This document shows positions 7,696-10,756 of a stretch of DNA of 10,756 bases, one piece after another. The first letter of the stretch is position 1. The number at the start of each line of letters is the position of its first letter. A program made the position numbers and the translations under genes. This stretch comes from an uncultured Clostridia bacterium. GTDB taxonomy: Bacteria > Bacillota > Clostridia > Oscillospirales > Ruminococcaceae. The stretch spans positions 1 to 10,756 of the forward strand of contig CALMXN010000179.1 in the NCBI GenBank assembly GCA_937871145.1, read 5' to 3'. Under the pieces are notes generated by a model, which was given only the letters and a program-made list of their open reading frames with translations, did no database searches and was not told where the DNA came from.

Positions 7696-7721
7696 CAAGA
7701 GGATGATAAAACATCCTCTTG
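7696..7721 (-). promoter_or_regulatory. Intercistronic hairpin between bmpA and nupO
   Basis: A perfect 10-bp inverted repeat (CAAGAGGATG, 7696-7705, with 7712-7721) around a 6-base loop lies 9 bases after the bmpA stop. On the coding strand it is followed by TTGTTGATAC rather than a T-tract, so it is a poor intrinsic terminator. It may stabilise the 3' end of a processed bmpA message or end transcription partially. The structure is seen; the role is inferred. Confidence 0.6.
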
Positions 7722-7730
7722 CTACTTAAA

Positions 7731-8857
7731 TTATTTAACTTCTTCAAGGTCAACAAGCTTCAGCGACTTCTGAAGATCCTTTATTGAAACCTGCTTGCCG
7801 TCCTTTGTATCCTTGATAATTGAATCAGTAATACCATTATCATTTCCCTTGATTTTTTCGTATATATCTTTATAGTCATCCTTGTTAAATTTTTTAAAAC
7901 GTGAGAAATCGTCTGGCAACCCTAATGCGTCAACCTCTGCTCCAAGAACATCATTCTTTCCGCCCCTGAACTCACCGTTATAGAATTCTTCCAAAGCTTT
8001 TGTAACAGTTCCGCGAAGATTCTTCATAGCAGAAGTAATAACTGTCTTTGACTCGTCCTTCTGGTCAACGTCAACGCCGATAACATACTTGTTCTTGCCT
8101 GCTGCTTCTGCTGCGGCTGTAACATTATTTACAACAAGTGCAGCACATGAGAATATTACTTCTGTTCCGCTCTGATACCATGAGGCTGCCTTAGTCTGAT
8201 ATTCAGGCATTGGGTCAAATCCACCTGTATAGGTGTATTTTATTTTTATATCACCTTGCTTTAGTCCAAGCTCTTTTGCCGCGTATTCAGCTCCCTGAAC
8301 ATATCCATAACCGAATCTTACAACAGCAGGAACAGCCATACCGCCCATAAAGCCAAGCTTCTTGTAGCCATCCATTACTGCGGCATATCCAGCGAGGAAG
8401 CCTGATTGTTCCTCTGCATAAACGATTGAATAAGTGTTTTCGGCGGTTTTGAAATTCTTATAGCTACCGTCCTGTGGGACACCGTCAAGGATAACAAGCT
8501 TAACATCCTTGTATATATCCTGTGCTTTGAATACTGCTGGCTCAAAAAGGAAGCCAGGACATATAATGATTTTCGCACCGTTTTTTACTGCCATCTGGAA
8601 TGTATTAAGGTAAGCATCAGTTGATTTTTCTGTTGGTCTGTAATACTGATATGACTTATTTTTTTCTTTGCATAGTCGGTAAGTCCTTCCCACGCGCCCT
8701 GATTGAATGACTTATCATCAACAGAACCATAGTCGGTTACCAATGCTATTTCATATTTTCCGTTTTTGTCGGCATTACCTTCATCGTTATTTCCAGCACA
8801 GGCTGTCAGCGATATTGAAATTAATGTTGCAAAAAATAAAGCAAAAAATCTTTTCAT
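7731..8857 (-). CDS. bmpA: BMP-family nucleoside-binding lipoprotein, interrupted by a frameshift
   Basis: The extracellular substrate-binding protein of the nucleoside importer (BmpA/PnrA/NupN family). The ATG at 8857 has ATTGGAGGATATT just upstream. Residues 1-20 form a lipoprotein signal peptide ending in the lipobox LTAC, with Cys20 as the lipidated residue. Then come the family motif TDYGSVDDKSFNQGAWEGL (41-59) and, in the next frame, PTEKSTDAYL, CPGFLFEP, YAEEQSGFLAGYAA, GFMGGMAVPAVVRFGYGYVQG and VIGVDVDQ. The two parts lie in different frames. The first frame runs through a 7-base A run (8659-8665 on the coding strand); one additional A there joins both parts into a normal 375-residue protein with unbroken family similarity. 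The first frame alone would yield a short product stopping at 8585. All other genes of the operon are intact, so a sequencing or assembly error is plausible; a real mutation or slippage is the alternative. It is first in the transporter operon. Confidence 0.9.
8659..8665 (-). other. Frameshift site in bmpA (run of seven A)
   Basis: On the coding strand the codons read GCA AAG AAA AAA ATA. Inserting one A, or shifting the ribosome back one base here, gives AAG AAA AAA AAT AAG TCA and continues into the conserved downstream part of the lipoprotein. The site lies at codons 64-67. Confidence 0.85.
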
Positions 8858-8879
8858 AATATCCTCCAATAAAAATAAG

Positions 8880-8908
8880 ATTTTAAAATGAATTAATTGT
8901 AATAACAA
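8880..8908 (-). promoter_or_regulatory. Possible promoter for bmpA-nupOPQ-udp
   Basis: On the minus strand TTGTTA (8903-8908) and TAAAAT (8880-8885) are 17 bases apart and match the sigma-A consensus at 4 of 6 and 5 of 6 positions. Transcription would start about 15 bases before the bmpA ATG, so the leader would be only long enough for the ribosome site. The region is very AT-rich, so chance matches are easy; the preceding cdd terminator makes a promoter here likely. Confidence 0.4.
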
Positions 8909-8933
8909 TAATTTCCCCACAAAACAATAATTT
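8904..8933. repeat. Pair of 11-base direct repeats upstream of bmpA
   Basis: AACAATAATTT occurs at 8904-8914 and again at 8923-8933, 19 bases apart start to start, separated by a CCCCACAA tract. The first copy overlaps the proposed -35 box and also a small dyad, ATTGT-N4-ACAAT (8896-8909). It could be an operator, but the low complexity of the sequence limits confidence. Confidence 0.4.
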
Positions 8934-8952
8934 ATAAGTTGATAAAAATAAA

Positions 8953-8978
8953 AACAGCAACATAAAAATGTTACTGTT
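8953..8978 (-). terminator. Intrinsic terminator after cdd
   Basis: In the minus-strand RNA an 11-bp stem (8968-8978 with 8953-8963) with a 4-base U loop is continuous if one G-U pair is allowed, and it is followed by a T-rich tract (TTTTATTTTTATC). On the plus strand the same position is a C-A mismatch, so the hairpin is better on the minus strand. It lies 19 bases after the cdd stop codon and separates deoC-deoB-cdd from the transporter unit. Confidence 0.8.
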
Positions 8979-8997
8979 GATTAAAATTTATTTTAAA

Positions 8998-9405
8998 CTA
9001 AATTTTTTCAGGCTTTATCATTTTCGGCATAAGCTCTTCAAGGGTACATACTTCATAATCTTCCTGACTTTTTGCAGTAATAACCCTGAACGTTTTCATA
9101 TCGCAGAACTCAACCATAACCTGTCTGCATACACCGCAAGGATAAAAATAGCTTGAAACTACTCCGCCTTGACCGCCTGTTACTGCTATTGCTTCGAACT
9201 CAAGCTCACCTTCAGAAATTGCCTTAAAAAAGGCTGTCCTTTCAGCACAATTTGTCGGGGAATAGGTTGACGATTCGATATTACATCCTCTGAAAACTTT
9301 TCCGTTCCTGCACAAAAGTGCTGCTCCGACTTTATATCCTGAATAAGGTGAATATGATTTTTCCATTGCAAGAAAAGCTTCCTTAATAAGTTCTCTATCA
9401 GTCAT
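8998..9405 (-). CDS. cdd: Cytidine deaminase
   Basis: This enzyme deaminates cytidine and deoxycytidine to uridine and deoxyuridine in the cytoplasm. The 135-residue length fits the small homotetrameric zinc type found in Bacillus. Zinc ligands are Cys53, Cys90 and Cys93, and the catalytic glutamate is Glu55 in the motif NCAERTAF; PCGVCRQV (89-96) supplies the other two cysteines. The N-terminal SYSPYSGYKVGAALL and the substrate-site GCNIESSTYSPT are also canonical. The AGAGGTG ribosome site overlaps the deoB stop codon, and 9 bases separate the two genes, so it is cotranscribed with deoB. An intrinsic terminator follows. Its product uridine is the substrate of Udp, encoded at the far end of the neighbouring transporter unit. 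Confidence 0.96.
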   Translation of the reverse strand: MTDRELIKEAFLAMEKSYSPYSGYKVGAALLCRNGKVFRGCNIESSTYSPTNCAERTAFFKAISEGELEFEAIAVTGGQGGVVSSYFYPCGVCRQVMVEFCDMKTFRVITAKSQEDYEVCTLEELMPKMIKPEKI

Positions 9406-9414
9406 ACTGCACCT

Positions 9415-10590
9415 CTATTTCAAAATTTTATCAGCAAATGATTCGCCCGCTATATCAGAATTTACGCCGAGAAGGTCACAGACGGTTTTACCAATGTCGG
9501 AAAAACATTTTCTTGTGCCAAGATTTATATCAGTCTTTATCTTATTCCCTGCAATAAGCAATGGTGTGTATTCTCTTGAATGGTCTGTGCTTGGAGTCGA
9601 CGGGTCACAACCGTGGTCAGCTGTTACCATAAGAACATCATTTTCACCAAGCTTACCAAGCAGATCAGCAAGCTCCTTATCAAAGGCATTGAGTGCTTCT
9701 GTGTAACCCAATGCATTATTTCTATGTCCGTAAACCATATCAAAATCAACAAGATTTATAAAGCATACGCCCTTAAAATCCTTGTCAGCATATTGCATGG
9801 TTTTTGCCATTCCGTCAGAATTGTTTACTGTTCTTGTGTAATCATTTATTCCCTTGCCGGCAAAAATATCATAGATTTTTCCTACACCGATTGTATCGAG
9901 TCCCGCTTTTTTAATTTCATCAAGAAAAGTATTCTTAGGTGGCTCAAGTGAAAAATCGTGGCGGTTTGTAGTTCTCTTATAATCAGGGTATTCTCCCACA
10001 AAAGGTCTTGCGATAACTCGACCTACATTATGCTCACCTGTCAGCATATCTCTTGCTATCTGACAGTATTCATATAGCTTTTCAACAGGCACAATATCCT
10101 CATGAGCGGCAATCTGCCATACGCTGTCGGCTGAGGTATAAACTATAAGGTCGCCTGTCTTAACGTGCTCTCTGCCATAGTCAAGAAGAAGTTGCGTACC
10201 TGAATATGGCTTGTTGCAAAGAATTTTTCTGCCTGTTTTCGCTTCAAATTCATCAACGAGCTCTTTTGGGAAGCCATTCGGATATGTCGGCAATGGCTTT
10301 TCGGAAATTATTCCGCTGATTTCCCAGTGACCAATTGTCGTATCTTTTCCCTTTGAGGCTTCTGCCATTCGTCCATAAGCACCCTTTGGCTCATTGCACT
10401 TATTGCCAAAATCAATTCCGTCTATATTAAAAATACCAATACTCTGCATATTAGGAATATTCAGTTTTCCTGTATTATAGCAGGCTTTAAGTGTGTTGCT
10501 TCCCTTATCACCGTATTTATCAGCATCAGGTAATTCACCTATACCAACGCTGTCAAGAACAATTAAAAAAACTCTTTTAATGTTATTCAT
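9415..10590 (-). CDS. deoB: Phosphopentomutase
   Basis: DeoB converts (deoxy)ribose-1-phosphate, released by nucleoside phosphorylases, to the 5-phosphate. It is a cytoplasmic alkaline-phosphatase-superfamily enzyme that uses two Mn ions. With the start at 10590 the protein has 391 residues, the family norm. Conserved features are the N-terminal metal motif VFLIVLDSVGIGELPDA (Asp13), KDTTIGHWE (82-90) with the phosphorylated threonine, SADSVWQIAAHED (153-165), VDFDMVYGHRNN (281-292), TADHG (323-327) and the metal-binding DHSREYTPLL (336-345). GGGAG lies 7 bases upstream of the chosen ATG. A longer open frame to 10719 exists, but it only reads the end of deoC out of frame. It lies 16 bases after deoC and 9 before cdd, in an evident operon. 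Confidence 0.97.
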   Translation of the reverse strand: MNNIKRVFLIVLDSVGIGELPDADKYGDKGSNTLKACYNTGKLNIPNMQSIGIFNIDGIDFGNKCNEPKGAYGRMAEASKGKDTTIGHWEISGIISEKPLPTYPNGFPKELVDEFEAKTGRKILCNKPYSGTQLLLDYGREHVKTGDLIVYTSADSVWQIAAHEDIVPVEKLYEYCQIARDMLTGEHNVGRVIARPFVGEYPDYKRTTNRHDFSLEPPKNTFLDEIKKAGLDTIGVGKIYDIFAGKGINDYTRTVNNSDGMAKTMQYADKDFKGVCFINLVDFDMVYGHRNNALGYTEALNAFDKELADLLGKLGENDVLMVTADHGCDPSTPSTDHSREYTPLLIAGNKIKTDINLGTRKCFSDIGKTVCDLLGVNSDIAGESFADKILK

Positions 10591-10597
10591 AATATCA

Positions 10598-10602
10598 CTC
10601 CC
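10598..10602 (-). promoter_or_regulatory. Ribosome binding site that fixes the deoB start
   Basis: GGGAG on the minus strand sits 7 bases before the ATG at 10588-10590, in the deoC-deoB gap. It rules out the longer in-frame start that would overlap deoC. Confidence 0.8.
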
Positions 10603-10606
10603 TAAA

Positions 10607-10730
10607 TCAATATCCCTGTGAAACACCTGATGTAAGAATTGTAATTGCCGAGCTTGTACCAATTCTGTCGCAGCCAGCAATGATAAACATTTCAAGGTCT
10701 TCCTTTGTCTTGACTCCACCAGCGGCCTTT
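10607..10730 (-). CDS. deoC: Deoxyribose-phosphate aldolase, C-terminal end only
   Basis: The last 40 residues and stop codon of DeoC, which cleaves 2-deoxyribose-5-phosphate to acetaldehyde and glyceraldehyde-3-phosphate in the cytoplasm. The fragment starts with the conserved KAAGGVKTKED; in known DeoC enzymes a lysine in this KA(S/A)GG motif assists the Schiff-base lysine. It continues with MFIIAGCDRIGTSS, the C-terminal phosphate-binding part of the TIM barrel, and ends ITILTSGVSQGY. The Schiff-base lysine itself lies outside the window. The gene runs off the right edge, and the bases beyond 10730 are adapter, so the upstream codon read there (CTA, Leu) is probably not real. It is directly upstream of deoB and fits the order deoC-deoB-cdd. 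Confidence 0.9.
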
Positions 10731-10756
10731 AGATCGGAAGAGCACACGTCTGAACT
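10731..10756 (+). other. Illumina TruSeq adapter remnant at contig end
   Basis: The last 26 bases, beginning AGATCGGAAGAGC and continuing ACACGTCTGAACT, equal the start of the TruSeq read-1 3' adapter. They are library-preparation sequence, not part of the organism. The join with deoC is at 10730/10731; the first A could by chance also be genomic. Confidence 0.97.

Noticed and set aside
8666..8693. An independent start at 8693 for the downstream bmpA frame
   Set aside because: The residues read there (MGRTYRLC) are the out-of-frame version of the conserved upstream sequence, there is no good ribosome site, and a secreted binding protein would lack its signal peptide.
9580..9951. Plus-strand open frame opposite deoB
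   Set aside because: It is opposite a strongly conserved enzyme, matches no known family, and lacks translation signals.
10591..10719. A possible 43-residue N-terminal extension of DeoB
   Set aside because: It translates the end of deoC in another frame, has no ribosome site, and the true start has GGGAG at the right distance and gives the normal family length.
1..10756. Mobile elements, CRISPR arrays, tRNA genes or a hidden defence system
   Set aside because: No transposase or integrase, regular repeat-spacer pattern, tRNA-like cloverleaf or unexplained long coding region was seen; nearly all of the sequence is taken up by recognised housekeeping and nucleoside genes.

Overview
This is an AT-rich, gene-dense window from a low-GC Gram-positive bacterium. 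The class is most likely Clostridia (Ruminococcaceae/Lachnospiraceae-like); that is an inference from strong GGAGG-type ribosome sites, short intrinsic terminators and the clostridial style of every protein. No plasmid, phage, CRISPR, tRNA or rRNA signal was seen. The right-hand 26 bases (10731-10756) match the Illumina TruSeq read-1 adapter, so this is the end of a short-read contig and the last bases are not genomic.

Left part, plus strand (1-3275). The 3' part of tsaB (tRNA t6A synthesis) comes first. It is followed by rpiB (ribose-5-phosphate isomerase B) and glmS (glucosamine-6-phosphate synthase), two closely spaced genes with an extended -10 promoter whose -35 box overlaps the tsaB stop codon. 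An intrinsic terminator follows glmS. A small single-cluster 4Fe-4S ferredoxin then stands alone. It converges on the minus-strand genes and shares a perfect 15-bp bidirectional terminator with them.

Right part, minus strand (10730 down to 3319). This is a nucleoside uptake and breakdown locus. In transcription order it reads deoC (C-terminal end only), deoB, cdd, terminator, then bmpA/nupN (nucleoside-binding lipoprotein), nupO (double ABC ATPase), nupP and nupQ (permeases), and udp (uridine phosphorylase). The transporter imports nucleosides, Cdd deaminates cytidine and deoxycytidine, Udp releases ribose-1-phosphate from uridine, DeoB moves the phosphate to C5, and DeoC cleaves deoxyribose-5-phosphate to acetaldehyde and glyceraldehyde-3-phosphate. 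RpiB, on the other strand, could feed ribose-5-phosphate into the pentose phosphate pathway. A hairpin terminator after cdd suggests two transcription units, and a perfect hairpin without a T-tract between bmpA and nupO may set receptor and transporter levels apart.

The main oddities are a frameshift in a run of seven A residues in bmpA, corrected exactly by one added A or a -1 shift, and the adapter read-through at the contig end. No stretch longer than about 140 bases lacks a gene. I did not find a previously undescribed system: the genes are of recognised families in a familiar arrangement.
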